Part shown: in pieces, positions 1-8,146 of the stretch
Layout of the letters: each line of letters opens with the position of its first letter
How positions within the stretch are numbered: the first letter of the stretch is position 1
Source of the DNA: Streptomyces sp. NBC_00335
GTDB taxonomy: Bacteria > Actinomycetota > Actinomycetes > Streptomycetales > Streptomycetaceae
Length of the DNA stretch: 64,000 nt
Reading direction: 5' to 3'
Assembly: GCF_036127095.1 (NCBI RefSeq)
Contig: NZ_CP108006.1
Span: forward strand, 3,968,001-4,032,000
Notes under the pieces: generated by a model
Databases searched by the model: none
Told to the model about the DNA's origin: nothing
The model's input: the letters and a program-made list of their open reading frames with translations, nothing else
Program-made: the position numbers and the translations under genes

Positions 1-73
1 CGCGCCCGCATGGCTCATGGTGGGCTCTGGAGCCGACACCTCGGTCCTTCCTCGGGTAGCATCTTTGTGCAAG

Positions 74-101
74 AGGCCCTTGCGCTATTGCGCCAGGGCC
101 T
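74..101. terminator. Inverted repeat, probable terminator upstream of purA
   Basis: Arms AGGCCCT (74-80) and AGGGCCT (95-101) pair, with an inner GCGC/GCGC stem (82-85 with 90-93) around a TATT loop. A T-rich stretch follows. It probably ends a transcript entering from the left edge. Positions 1-202 show no convincing gene. Confidence 0.55.
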
Positions 102-202
102 TCGTCTATTCCGGGGTACCGGTCCGACGGCTCAGCCTGCGGTGTACATCGTCGTACGCCCCCTGACCTTGGACATGCCCCATCCGGAAGAGGTGTACGC
201 CT

Positions 203-1486
203 GTGCCCGCTCTTGTGCTGCTCGGAGCTCAGTGGGGTGACGAGGGCAAGGGAAAGGCCACCGACCTGCTCGGTGGATCCGTTGACTATGTAGTGCGTTA
301 CCAGGGCGGCAACAACGCCGGCCACACGGTCGTCGTAGGCGACCAGAAGTACGCACTGCACCTTCTCCCTTCCGGCATCCTCTCCCCCGGATGCACCCCG
401 GTCATCGGCAACGGTGTCGTCGTCGACCCGGCCGTCCTGCTCTCCGAGCTGCGCGGCCTGAACGAGCGCGGCATCGACACCTCAAAGCTGCTGCTCAGCG
501 GCAACGCGCACCTGATCACGCCGTACAACGTCACCCTCGACAAGGTCGGCGAGCGCTTCCTCGGCAAGCGCAAGATCGGTACGACCGGCCGCGGCATCGG
601 CCCGACGTACGCGGACAAGATCAACCGCATCGGCATCCGCGTCCAGGACCTCTACGACGAGTCGATCCTCACCCAGAAGGTCGAAGCGGCGCTGGAGGGC
701 AAGAACCAGCTCCTCGCGAAGCTGTACAACCGCCGCGCGATCGACCCGGCCCAGATCGTCGAAGAGATGCTCCAGTACGCGGAGCAGATCAAGCCGTACG
801 TCGCCGACACCACCCTGATCATCAACAACGCGCTCGACGAGGACAAGGTCGTGCTCTTCGAGGGCGGCCAGGGCACTCTGCTCGACGTCGACCACGGCAC
901 GTACCCCTTCGTCACCTCCTCGAACCCGACCGCCGGTGGCGCCTGCACCGGTGCGGGCGTCGGTCCGACGAAGATCAGCCGCGTCATCGGCATCCTGAAG
1001 GCGTACACGACCCGTGTCGGCTCCGGCCCGTTCCCGACCGAGCTGTTCGACGCGGACGGCGAGGCCCTGCGCCGCATCGGCGGCGAGCGCGGTGTGACCA
1101 CCGGCCGTGACCGCCGCTGCGGCTGGTTCGACGCCCCGATCGCCCGCTACGCGACCCGCGTCAACGGCCTGACGGACTTCTTCCTCACCAAGCTGGACGT
1201 GCTGACCGGCTGGGAAGAGATCCCGGTCTGCGTCGCGTACGAGATCGACGGCAAGCGCGTCGAGGAGCTCCCGTACTCGCAGTCGGACTTCCACCACGCG
1301 AAGCCGATCTACGAAAACTTCCCCGGCTGGTCCGAGGACATCACCAAGGCCAAGACCTTCGCGGACCTCCCGAAGAACGCCCAGGCGTACGTCAAGGCCC
1401 TGGAGGAGATGTCGGGCGCCCCGATCTCCGCGATCGGCGTCGGCCCCGGCCGCACCGAGACGATCGAGATCAACTCGTTCCTCTAA
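203..1486 (+). CDS. purA: Adenylosuccinate synthetase
   Basis: Purine synthesis enzyme joining IMP and aspartate with GTP to give adenylosuccinate, the first committed step to AMP; cytosolic. The 427-residue protein has the family length. It opens with the glycine-rich GTP loop [11 protein letters not shown], then QGGNNAGHT, and further on [16 protein letters not shown] and [10 protein letters not shown], which line the IMP and aspartate sites. The start is GTG at 203, behind a GGAAGAGG purine stretch. The gene stands alone between two hairpins and looks monocistronic. Nothing is unusual. Confidence 0.97.
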   Translation: MPALVLLGAQWGDEGKGKATDLLGGSVDYVVRYQGGNNAGHTVVVGDQKYALHLLPSGILSPGCTPVIGNGVVVDPAVLLSELRGLNERGIDTSKLLLSGNAHLITPYNVTLDKVGERFLGKRKIGTTGRGIGPTYADKINRIGIRVQDLYDESILTQKVEAALEGKNQLLAKLYNRRAIDPAQIVEEMLQYAEQIKPYVADTTLIINNALDEDKVVLFEGGQGTLLDVDHGTYPFVTSSNPTAGGACTGAGVGPTKISRVIGILKAYTTRVGSGPFPTELFDADGEALRRIGGERGVTTGRDRRCGWFDAPIARYATRVNGLTDFFLTKLDVLTGWEEIPVCVAYEIDGKRVEELPYSQSDFHHAKPIYENFPGWSEDITKAKTFADLPKNAQAYVKALEEMSGAPISAIGVGPGRTETIEINSFL

Positions 1487-1504
1487 GCGGTACCTGCACC
1501 GAGC

Positions 1505-1537
1505 CCGAAGGGGCGGCCCCAGCGGCCGCCCCTTCGG
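1505..1537. terminator. Strong bidirectional hairpin after purA
   Basis: Perfect 14-bp arms (CCGAAGGGGCGGCC at 1505-1518 and its complement at 1524-1537) with a 5-base loop start 18 bp after the purA stop. It lies between convergent genes and can serve both strands. Confidence 0.8.
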
Positions 1538-1600
1538 CGTACCCGAGGCCCCAGGGCGATGCCCGGCCGCAGGGCGATGCCCGGCCGGGCGGAGGCGTGC

Positions 1601-2743
1601 TCACCTCATACGAGCGACGGCCGCCTCGACGGCGGGAGTCGACACGGCCGCCGCCACCCTCCGCATCCAGGCCATCTCCGCGTCGATGTCCGGCGCCTCC
1701 CGCAGGAGCGGGTGTTCCGCGGCCGACGGCGCCGCCCCCGCCCGTTCGTTCTCCACGGCGAACAGCACCAGGGCCGCTTCGAAGGCCGCGTCCAGCGCGC
1801 TTCCCGTCAGCCCCGCGCCGGTCAGCTCCTCCCGTACGCGCGCCTCCCGCTCCGGGGGCACGTGGCCGGACACCGCCATCGCGGCGTCCCGGATCTCTAT
1901 GACGTACCGGTAGCGCACGAACTCGTGGTCCCGGCTCAGCGCTTCGGGCAACGGCAGGACCACTTCGGGCGTCACCGCCGTGAGCAGTTCCCACAGCGGG
2001 CGCAGCACCCGGCGGTCCCTGCGCAACCGGCGGCGCCTCGCCGCTTCGGCCAGCGAGGGATAGGCCGTGCTGGCGATGAGCAGCACAAGAGTGCAGGCCA
2101 GCAGTATTTGCGTGGTGGCGGCGACCCCGGCCGTACTGGTCGATCCGGCCACGGCCGCCGCGAGGTACACCAGTCGGTGGATGACGTAGAGCAGACCGAA
2201 ACAGCTGGCCAGCCCCAGCAGGTTCATCGAGGTGCGCGACGGGCCGGGCGAGGCCTGGCGGCCGTAGCGCCAGCACAGGTGGATCGCGCTCACCACCCCG
2301 TAGGCGATGTAGGCGAGGAAGATCGCCCAGTACACCTGCATGAGGGGCAGATCCGTACGCGTCACCAGGTCGGTGTCACCGTCCGGGAGCGGCGACGCGA
2401 AGAACGTGGTGACCAGTCCGGCCTCCGCGAGGCCGAGCAGGACCCAGCGCAGCCACGCCTTCGAGGTCCGCCGGCCACCGGTCGCCTCCCGGATGAATTC
2501 GAAGAGCGCCGTCATCGCGCACAGGGCCAGCACGTGCACGGGCAGGTTGGTGAAGCTCTCGATGCCCACGGCAGCGTCGAGGACCCTTCGGACCGCCGGC
2601 ACCCCGATGGTGAAGATCACGGCCCACAGCATCCACATCGTCCACAGGACGCGGTCCCGCCTGGACGCCGACCTCAGGTGCGGAACCTTCCAGAGGGCGA
2701 ACAGCCACAGGGGCGGGATGACGACGATGTCGAACGGCCTCAA
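1601..2743 (-). CDS. MAB_1171c-like multispanning membrane protein
   Basis: About 380 residues with roughly seven hydrophobic segments in the first 270 residues and a soluble helical C-terminus. The layout and length match the actinobacterial MAB_1171c 'putative transporter' family; no substrate is known. No good ATG lies at the domain start. The TTG at 2743, whose last bases overlap the TGA of the upstream metallopeptidase, gives the expected N-terminus and implies translational coupling. It is the last gene of a XRE regulator, ImmA peptidase, membrane protein set, which suggests a regulated membrane function. Family assignment is from memory of the fold and neighbourhood. Confidence 0.7.
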   Translation of the reverse strand: MRPFDIVVIPPLWLFALWKVPHLRSASRRDRVLWTMWMLWAVIFTIGVPAVRRVLDAAVGIESFTNLPVHVLALCAMTALFEFIREATGGRRTSKAWLRWVLLGLAEAGLVTTFFASPLPDGDTDLVTRTDLPLMQVYWAIFLAYIAYGVVSAIHLCWRYGRQASPGPSRTSMNLLGLASCFGLLYVIHRLVYLAAAVAGSTSTAGVAATTQILLACTLVLLIASTAYPSLAEAARRRRLRRDRRVLRPLWELLTAVTPEVVLPLPEALSRDHEFVRYRYVIEIRDAAMAVSGHVPPEREARVREELTGAGLTGSALDAAFEAALVLFAVENERAGAAPSAAEHPLLREAPDIDAEMAWMRRVAAAVSTPAVEAAVARMR

Positions 2744-3294
2744 GTGCGCGCCTGCCCGCCGCGGCCGGTGAACGCTCCGAGCACCCGGTTGAGGGTCTTC
2801 GCCGTGTCCGAGGTGGCCGTCGCCACGGCGACGGGGGTCGCGTTGAAGCGCTGCCACATGACGGAAGCCAGCAGCTCCGCCTCCTGTTCCTGGCGGGTGG
2901 TGGCCTTGGTACGGCCGCGGCCCAGGAGCCGGGTGACCATCTCGGGGTCCAGGTCGGGGAAGAGCTGCGCCAGCATCTCGGGGTGCGGAACGCTTGGCTC
3001 CCGGTGGTCCAGGAGGATGTGGGCCAGCTCGTGCAGGATGATGTGCGTCTGGTGGGGCCGACTCGCGACAGGGGTGTAGTAGACGAGGTCCGCGGCGCCC
3101 ATGGACACCCACATCCCGCATATTCCGGAGCCGTCGGCGAAGTCGGCGGGCATCGGAAGCAGGGTCAGCGGGCGTCCCCTTTCCGCGGCGACGGCGGCGC
3201 AGAGGTCCTCGACCTCGAAGGGGTGCGGAACGTCGTAGTGCTGCACCACCTGCTCGTATCTCGCCCGCAGCTGCCGCCAGTCATCGCGCCGCAT
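2740..3294 (-). CDS. ImmA/IrrE-family metallo-endopeptidase
   Basis: A 184-residue protein with the zinc motif HELAH (in LHELAHILLDH) near residue 80, typical of ImmA/IrrE peptidases that cleave XRE-type repressors. The N-terminal helical part resembles the family start. It lies between a XRE regulator (3382-3900) and a MAB_1171c-like membrane protein whose TTG start overlaps this stop. The context suggests proteolytic relief of repression, but the target is inferred. The ATG at 3294 fits the family length. Confidence 0.85.
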   Translation of the reverse strand: MRRDDWRQLRARYEQVVQHYDVPHPFEVEDLCAAVAAERGRPLTLLPMPADFADGSGICGMWVSMGAADLVYYTPVASRPHQTHIILHELAHILLDHREPSVPHPEMLAQLFPDLDPEMVTRLLGRGRTKATTRQEQEAELLASVMWQRFNATPVAVATATSDTAKTLNRVLGAFTGRGGQART

Positions 3295-3381
3295 GTCCCC
3301 GCCCCGCCGTGTCGACCGAACACGCGGCCGCCCGGCGGCCCTGCGTGATCTCCCCGGGCCGACTTTACTGGGGTGGGGGTC

Positions 3382-3900
3382 TCAGCCCTTCGGGGTCGGG
3401 CTTCCCTCGCGCGTCGGGCCGCCGCCCGCCGGACCGTCGCCCATGACACGGCCCCGCTCGACGAGGGAACGCACCGCCTCGATGCCTTGCGTGGACATCG
3501 TCGCGACGGCGGCCGCGCGCAGGGCCACCGAGCGCACGTCGTTGGCGCGCATGGCCGCCACCAGAGCGAGCTGTGCCGACACCCGCGCCGCCACTTCGTC
3601 GTCGATGAAGTAGGCGAGCGGCACGCCGAAGAACTCCCCGAGGACGCGGAGCGTGCCGATGGTCGGATTGGAGACCTTGCCCTTGGCCAGCGCCCACAGC
3701 CGGCCGACGGACAGCTTCGGGTCGTTCGTACCGGAAGCTTCCTTGATGCCGTCGACGACCTCCTGGAGCGTGTAGCGCCTGCCGAGCGGCTGCACGTAGG
3801 TGAGGAGGTACTCGACGCGCTGACCGAGCAGCTCCGCCTCCCCGCCGGGTCCGTCCGTCGAGGCCTGGACGTCGGGCGGCACTGCGTCCTCGTCGGTCAT
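3382..3900 (-). CDS. XRE-family transcriptional regulator
   Basis: A 172-residue protein with an N-terminal helix-turn-helix (about residues 20-90: the RYTLQEVV, LWALAKGK and PTIGTLRVLGEFF region) and a helical C-terminus that may dimerise. The ATG at 3900 is preceded by GAGGAGG at a good distance, so longer in-frame versions are unlikely. It lies 87 bp before the ImmA-type peptidase gene. XRE-ImmA pairs usually form a repressor-protease switch; here that role is an inference. Confidence 0.8.
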   Translation of the reverse strand: MTDEDAVPPDVQASTDGPGGEAELLGQRVEYLLTYVQPLGRRYTLQEVVDGIKEASGTNDPKLSVGRLWALAKGKVSNPTIGTLRVLGEFFGVPLAYFIDDEVAARVSAQLALVAAMRANDVRSVALRAAAVATMSTQGIEAVRSLVERGRVMGDGPAGGGPTREGSPTPKG

Positions 3901-3973
3901 TACCTGCCTCCTCAAACCGGCTGGTGGCACTCTAGCCGTCGGGAAAGGTGCCCGAAGCCTGCTACGAGGCCTT

Positions 3974-4003
3974 GGGCCCGGGAGCACTACAACTCCCGGG
4001 CCC
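3974..4003. terminator. Hairpin between XRE gene and secreted repeat protein
   Basis: Perfect 11-bp arms (GGGCCCGGGAG at 3974-3984 and complement at 3993-4003) around an 8-base loop. It lies between two minus-strand genes, so it most likely ends the transcript of the gene at 4069-5340. Confidence 0.6.
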
Positions 4004-4068
4004 TGCAGCGGTCTGAGTCGGTCGTACGAGAGGCGGACTGACGGGCCGCCCGCTACCGGGGCACCCTC

Positions 4069-5340
4069 CTAGCTTCCGGCGTCCCAGTTGGCGGAGACGG
4101 GCAGATCACCCTGGGCGCCCCAAGCGACCTTGGTCAGGCTGCCGTTGTCCATACGGAGGTGGAACTCTCCGGTCGAGGGGCGGAAGATGCCGACGTTGTC
4201 GGGGCCGGCACCGTCCCAGTTCGCGGTGACCGGCACGTCGCCGCTCTGACCCCACGCGATCTTGGTGAGACTGCCGTTGTCCATCCGCAGGTGGAACTCA
4301 CCCGTCGACGGACGGAAGATGCCGACGTTGGCCGCCGCGCCGCCGTCCCAGTTCCCCGCGATCGGCTGGTCACCGGCCTGCCCCCAGGCGATCTTCGTCA
4401 GGCTCCCGTTGTCATAGCGGAGGTGGAACTCACCCGTCGAGGGGCGGAAGATCCCGACATTGTCCGGACCGGCGCCGTCCCAGTTCGCGGAAACCGGCAG
4501 GTCACCACTCTGACCCCACGCCACCTTCGCCAGCGAACCGTTGTCGTAACGGAGGTGGAACTCACCCGTCGAAGGCCGGAAGATCCCGACATTGTCCGGA
4601 CCGGCGCCGTCCCAGTTCGCGGAAACCGGCAGGTCACCACTCTGACCCCACGCCACCTTCGCCAGCGAACCGTTGTCGTACCGCAGGTGGAACTCACCCG
4701 TCGAAGGCCGGAAGATCCCGACATTGTCCGGACCGGCGTTGGCCTTGCCGAAGAGCGCATCGACTATGCGCTGACCATCGGACGCCTGGACCTGGTACCG
4801 GTCGGGGAACGCGGATATCTGGACCGCCTGGCAGACCTCGCCTATCGGCCTGGTCTGCCAGTTGTTCACCTTGAGCAATGCGTTGAGGAAGGCATTGGTC
4901 GACCAGGTCGGGTTCATCCGCTGCTCGAAGGAGCCCCAGGGGTCCCGCTGCTGGAACAGACCGACGCTGTCGCGGTCCCCACTCGGATAGTTCACCAAAG
5001 TGGTCTCGACTATGGAGGTGGTCACGGCGAGCACCGCGGCCCGATGCGGAAGGCCCCGGGCCTCGACGGCCTTGACGATCGCGCGGGCACACGAAACCCG
5101 GTAGGAGTCGAGGGCGCCGCGCAGGGTTCCGGTGAGCTGACCACTGAGCTGGCTGGCAACGGCCTGGTCGGAGGCCGTTTCCGGTCCGCAGGAGTACTTT
5201 TCGGCGACGAGGACCGTGGCCGGGTTGGAGAGGTCCGGCCCCTCACTCGCCTGAGCGATCGGAGCCGTGGCGAGTACGCCGACGGTGAGGGCCGCGGTGG
5301 CGGCGACGGCGGAGAGGTGGTGGCGCATGGTGCGGTTCAC
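4069..5340 (-). CDS. Secreted lysozyme-like protein with five C-terminal repeats
   Basis: A 423-residue protein with a Sec signal peptide (basic start, hydrophobic AVAATAALTVGVLATA, cut near AQAS). Residues about 40-190 resemble the lysozyme-fold domain of actinobacterial cell-wall hydrolases (DSVGLFQQRDPWGS followed by NPTWSTNAFLNALL). Residues about 195-420 are five 44-residue repeats of the type GPDNVGIFRPSTGEFHLR. The start is GTG at 5340; an ATG lies four codons later. The same repeat array ends the adjacent NlpC/P60 protein, so the two probably bind the same wall or extracellular ligand. Enzymatic activity is inferred. Confidence 0.75.
   Translation of the reverse strand: MNRTMRHHLSAVAATAALTVGVLATAPIAQASEGPDLSNPATVLVAEKYSCGPETASDQAVASQLSGQLTGTLRGALDSYRVSCARAIVKAVEARGLPHRAAVLAVTTSIVETTLVNYPSGDRDSVGLFQQRDPWGSFEQRMNPTWSTNAFLNALLKVNNWQTRPIGEVCQAVQISAFPDRYQVQASDGQRIVDALFGKANAGPDNVGIFRPSTGEFHLRYDNGSLAKVAWGQSGDLPVSANWDGAGPDNVGIFRPSTGEFHLRYDNGSLAKVAWGQSGDLPVSANWDGAGPDNVGIFRPSTGEFHLRYDNGSLTKIAWGQAGDQPIAGNWDGGAAANVGIFRPSTGEFHLRMDNGSLTKIAWGQSGDVPVTANWDGAGPDNVGIFRPSTGEFHLRMDNGSLTKVAWGAQGDLPVSANWDAGS
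4077..4737 (-). repeat. Five tandem 132-bp coding repeats (array 1)
   Basis: Five copies of a 44-residue unit (core GIFRPSTGEFHLR, then DNGSL.K.AWG and a GDLPVSANWDG end) are encoded in register. Adjacent copies are nearly identical in DNA. The array matches array 2 at 5450-6110, including the order of variants (RYDNGSLAK units first, RMDNGSLTK units last). The regular spacing suggests beta-propeller-like blades; that is an inference. Confidence 0.9.
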
Positions 5341-5439
5341 GATGAGCGTCCTGCTTCCGAATCCGGTGGCAAATGAGGTGTCGTCGCATGTGCGCCCCCG
5401 GAGGGCGCGGCGTCTCGCCGCGCCCTCCGGGGGATGACG

Positions 5440-6711
5440 TCACCCGGCGTTGCCGTCCCAGTTCGCGGAGACGGGGAGATCGCCCTGGGCGCCCCAGGCG
5501 ACCTTGGTGAGGCTGCCGTTGTCCATCCGCAGGTGGAACTCACCCGTCGAAGGACGGAAGATCCCGATGTTGTCGGGACCCGCACCGTCCCAGTTCGCGG
5601 TGACCGGCACGTCGCCGCTCTGCCCCCAGGCGATCTTCGTCAGGCTCCCGTTGTCCATCCGGAGGTGGAACTCACCTGTCGAGGGACGGAAGATGCCGAC
5701 GTTGGCCGCCGCGCCGCCGTCCCAGTTCCCCGAGACCGGCTGGTCACCGCTCTGCCCCCAGGCGATCTTCACCAGCGAACCGTTGTCGTAGCGGAGGTGG
5801 AACTCACCCGTCGACGGACGGAAGATGCCGACGTTGTCCGGACCGGCGCCGTCCCAGTTCGCGGAAACCGGCAGGTCACCACTCTGACCCCACGCCACCT
5901 TCGCCAGCGAACCGTTGTCGTAACGGAGGTGGAACTCACCCGTCGACGGACGGAAGATCCCGACGTTGTCCGGACCGGCGCCGTCCCAGTTCGCGGAAAC
6001 CGGCAGGTCACCACTCTGACCCCACGCCACCTTCGCCAGCGAACCGTTGTCGTAACGGAGGTGGAACTCACCCGTCGAGGGGCGGAAGATCCCGACGTTG
6101 TCCGGACCGGAAGCGACCGCATCGTCGACGATGCTGTTGTTTCGGACCGGCCTGTAGGTCCCCTTCCCGGAGAAGTACGGGTAGGGAATGGCCCTGTGAT
6201 GCACGCCGGACTTGGTGAACTCGTAGGCGTCGTACGAGGTCTTCGAGGAATCGGTCCAGCCGGCGAAGACGGCGATGTGGCCATCTGCCCCGGCCGCGTC
6301 GTTGAGCAGGGCGTCACCGGGCTTGAGGTCGCTCTTGGATATCCAGGAAGCGACGCCGCTGGGAACGTAACTGGTGGTGTCCAGGCCGGGCTTGCCGAGG
6401 CCCCAGGCCATCGAGGCATAACCTGAGCAGTCCGTCCGGTATCCGTCGTGGGTGCCACCCCCGTTGTAGACGAGCCCTCGCCCGACCCAGGACGCGGCCC
6501 GCCGGATCACCTCACTGCGCTTGATCTGAGGGCCGGCGGCGAGCTGGTACGCGACGGACGGGCCTTGGCCGGCGCCGCCCGTGTCCGAGACGGCGGTCAG
6601 GCCCTTCGACGGTTCGGTCGCCTGGGCCGGTGCGGTGATCAGAAGGCCGGCTGCCAGACCTGCGACGGCCGCACTGGCCAGACCGCGGGTCAGGACATGC
6701 GTGTTCGACAT
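5440..6711 (-). CDS. NlpC/P60 cell-wall peptidase with five C-terminal repeats
   Basis: Secreted, 423 residues, with a signal peptide ending near APAQA. Residues about 50-190 form an NlpC/P60-type cysteine peptidase: catalytic Cys in TDCSGYASMAW, a KPGDAL turn, and His in GADGHIAVFAG. Such enzymes cut peptide crosslinks of peptidoglycan. Five 44-residue repeats shared with the downstream gene follow. The ATG at 6711 sits behind a GGGGGGA ribosome site. A TTGACA box at 6875-6880 (minus strand) may be part of its promoter. No ydaO-type riboswitch signature was seen upstream. Confidence 0.85.
   Translation of the reverse strand: MSNTHVLTRGLASAAVAGLAAGLLITAPAQATEPSKGLTAVSDTGGAGQGPSVAYQLAAGPQIKRSEVIRRAASWVGRGLVYNGGGTHDGYRTDCSGYASMAWGLGKPGLDTTSYVPSGVASWISKSDLKPGDALLNDAAGADGHIAVFAGWTDSSKTSYDAYEFTKSGVHHRAIPYPYFSGKGTYRPVRNNSIVDDAVASGPDNVGIFRPSTGEFHLRYDNGSLAKVAWGQSGDLPVSANWDGAGPDNVGIFRPSTGEFHLRYDNGSLAKVAWGQSGDLPVSANWDGAGPDNVGIFRPSTGEFHLRYDNGSLVKIAWGQSGDQPVSGNWDGGAAANVGIFRPSTGEFHLRMDNGSLTKIAWGQSGDVPVTANWDGAGPDNIGIFRPSTGEFHLRMDNGSLTKVAWGAQGDLPVSANWDGNAG
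5450..6110 (-). repeat. Five tandem 132-bp coding repeats (array 2)
   Basis: Same unit and variant order as array 1 at 4077-4737. Long stretches are identical in DNA between the two genes, including third codon positions. Gene conversion or recent duplication of the whole C-terminal module is implied. Confidence 0.9.
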
Positions 6712-7079
6712 GAAAGTCCCCCCATGAGACGAATGCATGACGTGCATGACGTGCGTCACGACCGGCCCGACAGGCCCGCCCGTCCGTCTGGTACGCCTGA
6801 CGGCGGGAGCGTGCCCGAGGTGCTGGAGTGACGCCGGTTCAGATGGGGGAAGCATCCATACGGGGCTCGAAGGTTGTCAATCTTTAATGAAAATGCACCG
6901 CAGGCGTCAATGACGCGATTACGCCCAACCCTGACGCCCAATTGGCCTGACATAACGGGATACACCAAGGCAGATCTCAGTGATTCGCGTGCGGTCGCGC
7001 GCTCGACTCTTTGGCTTGATGCTTCACTTTGGATTCACTAAATGCGAAAACGGAGGCTCCCGCACCGGGATGCCCGGCC
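6712..7079. promoter_or_regulatory. Intergenic region, upstream of the NlpC/P60 gene
   Basis: 368 bp without a credible gene. The stretch 6870-6960 is AT-rich for this genome. A minus-strand TTGACA lies at 6875-6880 with a TATGGAT-like box about 14-17 bp further along, so a vegetative promoter for the peptidase is plausible. A short repeat of TGCATGACGTG-like words occurs at 6733-6755. Nothing else is recognisable. Confidence 0.35.
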
Positions 7080-7976
7080 CTACCAGGCCAGCTGCGAGAT
7101 CTCCTCCGCCACCACCGCGCACGCGTCCGCCGCCGGGTCGATGAGCGGGAAGTGACCCACCCCGTCCAGCAGGGTCAGCCCCACCATCTCCCCCGCCAGC
7201 GCGGCCGCCGCCACGTAGGCCTCGGACACCGCCTCCGGGACCACGATGTCGCTCCGCCCCTGGACCACCGCCGTCGCGATGCCCGTCGGGAGCAGCGCCG
7301 CCGGGTCGGCGTACGGACGGCGGGCGGCGAAGCCGGCCATCCCGCCCAGGAGTTGCGCCGAGGCGCCCCCGCACACCCCGAGCTCCTCCGCCACCGTGAA
7401 GTCCGCGATCGGGGCCAGCGCCACCACGCCGCGCAGCAGCGGCGGCGAAGGCAGCCTCCAGCCGGCCTGGGCGTCGTACGGGAGCACGTGGCGGGCCGCG
7501 GCCCACAGCGCGAGGTGGCCCCCGGCGGAGTGGCCGGTCAGCACCGTGCGGCGCGGGTCGGCCTCCGGCAGGCTGGCGGCGGCCAGACCGGGCAGGGCGT
7601 CGAGGGCGGCGGCCACGTCGTCGAAGGTCTCGGGCCAGCGACCTGCCACGGGGCCCTCGGCATCCTGATGCGGCACCGAACTCCCCCGCCGGTACTCGAC
7701 GTTGGCGACGGCGAAACCCCGGCGGGCCAGGAAGTCCGCGAAGGGGGTGATGTGCTGCCGGTCGTACGGGGCGCGCCAGGCCCCGCCGTGCAGGACGACG
7801 ACCAGCGGAGCGGAGCGCGCGGCACCCGGCTGCGCCCGCTCCCCGCGCGGGGCGTAGAAGTCGACGATCTGGTCGGGGTGTTCACCGTAGGCGGCCGTCG
7901 CGTCGGGGGCTACGGGCGGATGGGAGAAGGCCGAGGCGGCCTCGGCGGCGTCCCGTTCGACTGCGGGGTCCGTCAT
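7080..7976 (-). CDS. Alpha/beta hydrolase, possible kynurenine formamidase
   Basis: A 298-residue alpha/beta-hydrolase of the esterase/lipase-like type: oxyanion motif HGGAW near residue 65, nucleophile elbow GHSAGG near residue 150, and probable acid and base near GRSDIVVP and GVGHFPLID. It lies 170 bp downstream of, and in the same direction as, kynureninase and tryptophan dioxygenase. The missing step between these enzymes is N-formylkynurenine hydrolysis, and HGG-type hydrolases of this kind can do it. The fold is clear; the formamidase role is inferred from position. A hairpin (8092-8121) separates it from kynU, so it may have its own promoter. Confidence 0.75.
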   Translation of the reverse strand: MTDPAVERDAAEAASAFSHPPVAPDATAAYGEHPDQIVDFYAPRGERAQPGAARSAPLVVVLHGGAWRAPYDRQHITPFADFLARRGFAVANVEYRRGSSVPHQDAEGPVAGRWPETFDDVAAALDALPGLAAASLPEADPRRTVLTGHSAGGHLALWAAARHVLPYDAQAGWRLPSPPLLRGVVALAPIADFTVAEELGVCGGASAQLLGGMAGFAARRPYADPAALLPTGIATAVVQGRSDIVVPEAVSEAYVAAAALAGEMVGLTLLDGVGHFPLIDPAADACAVVAEEISQLAW

Positions 7977-8091
7977 CGGCTCAACCTCCGGTAACGCATG
8001 GGACGAGGGGGACTGGTGTTCCGGTGTTCCGGCAGAGCGGGACCGTATCAGGCCGGAACGGTCCCCTCCGTGGCGGGCCGAGCAGATACCG

Positions 8092-8121
8092 GCGCGGGCG
8101 GGGCCGTAGCCCCGCCCGCGC
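8092..8121. terminator. Hairpin after kynU
   Basis: Perfect 13-bp arms (GCGCGGGCGGGGC and complement) around a CGTA loop, 26 bp after the kynU stop on the minus strand. Confidence 0.75.
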
Positions 8122-8146
8122 GGTGATGTGACGTTTCGCTACCGGT

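Noticed and set aside
4077..6110. Regular repeats resembling a CRISPR array
   Set aside because: Units are 132 bp, contiguous without spacers, in frame and encode 44-residue protein repeats. No cas genes are near.
6712..7079. A c-di-AMP (ydaO) riboswitch before the NlpC/P60 gene
   Set aside because: Such switches often precede Streptomyces wall hydrolases, but none of the conserved ydaO sequence blocks could be found.
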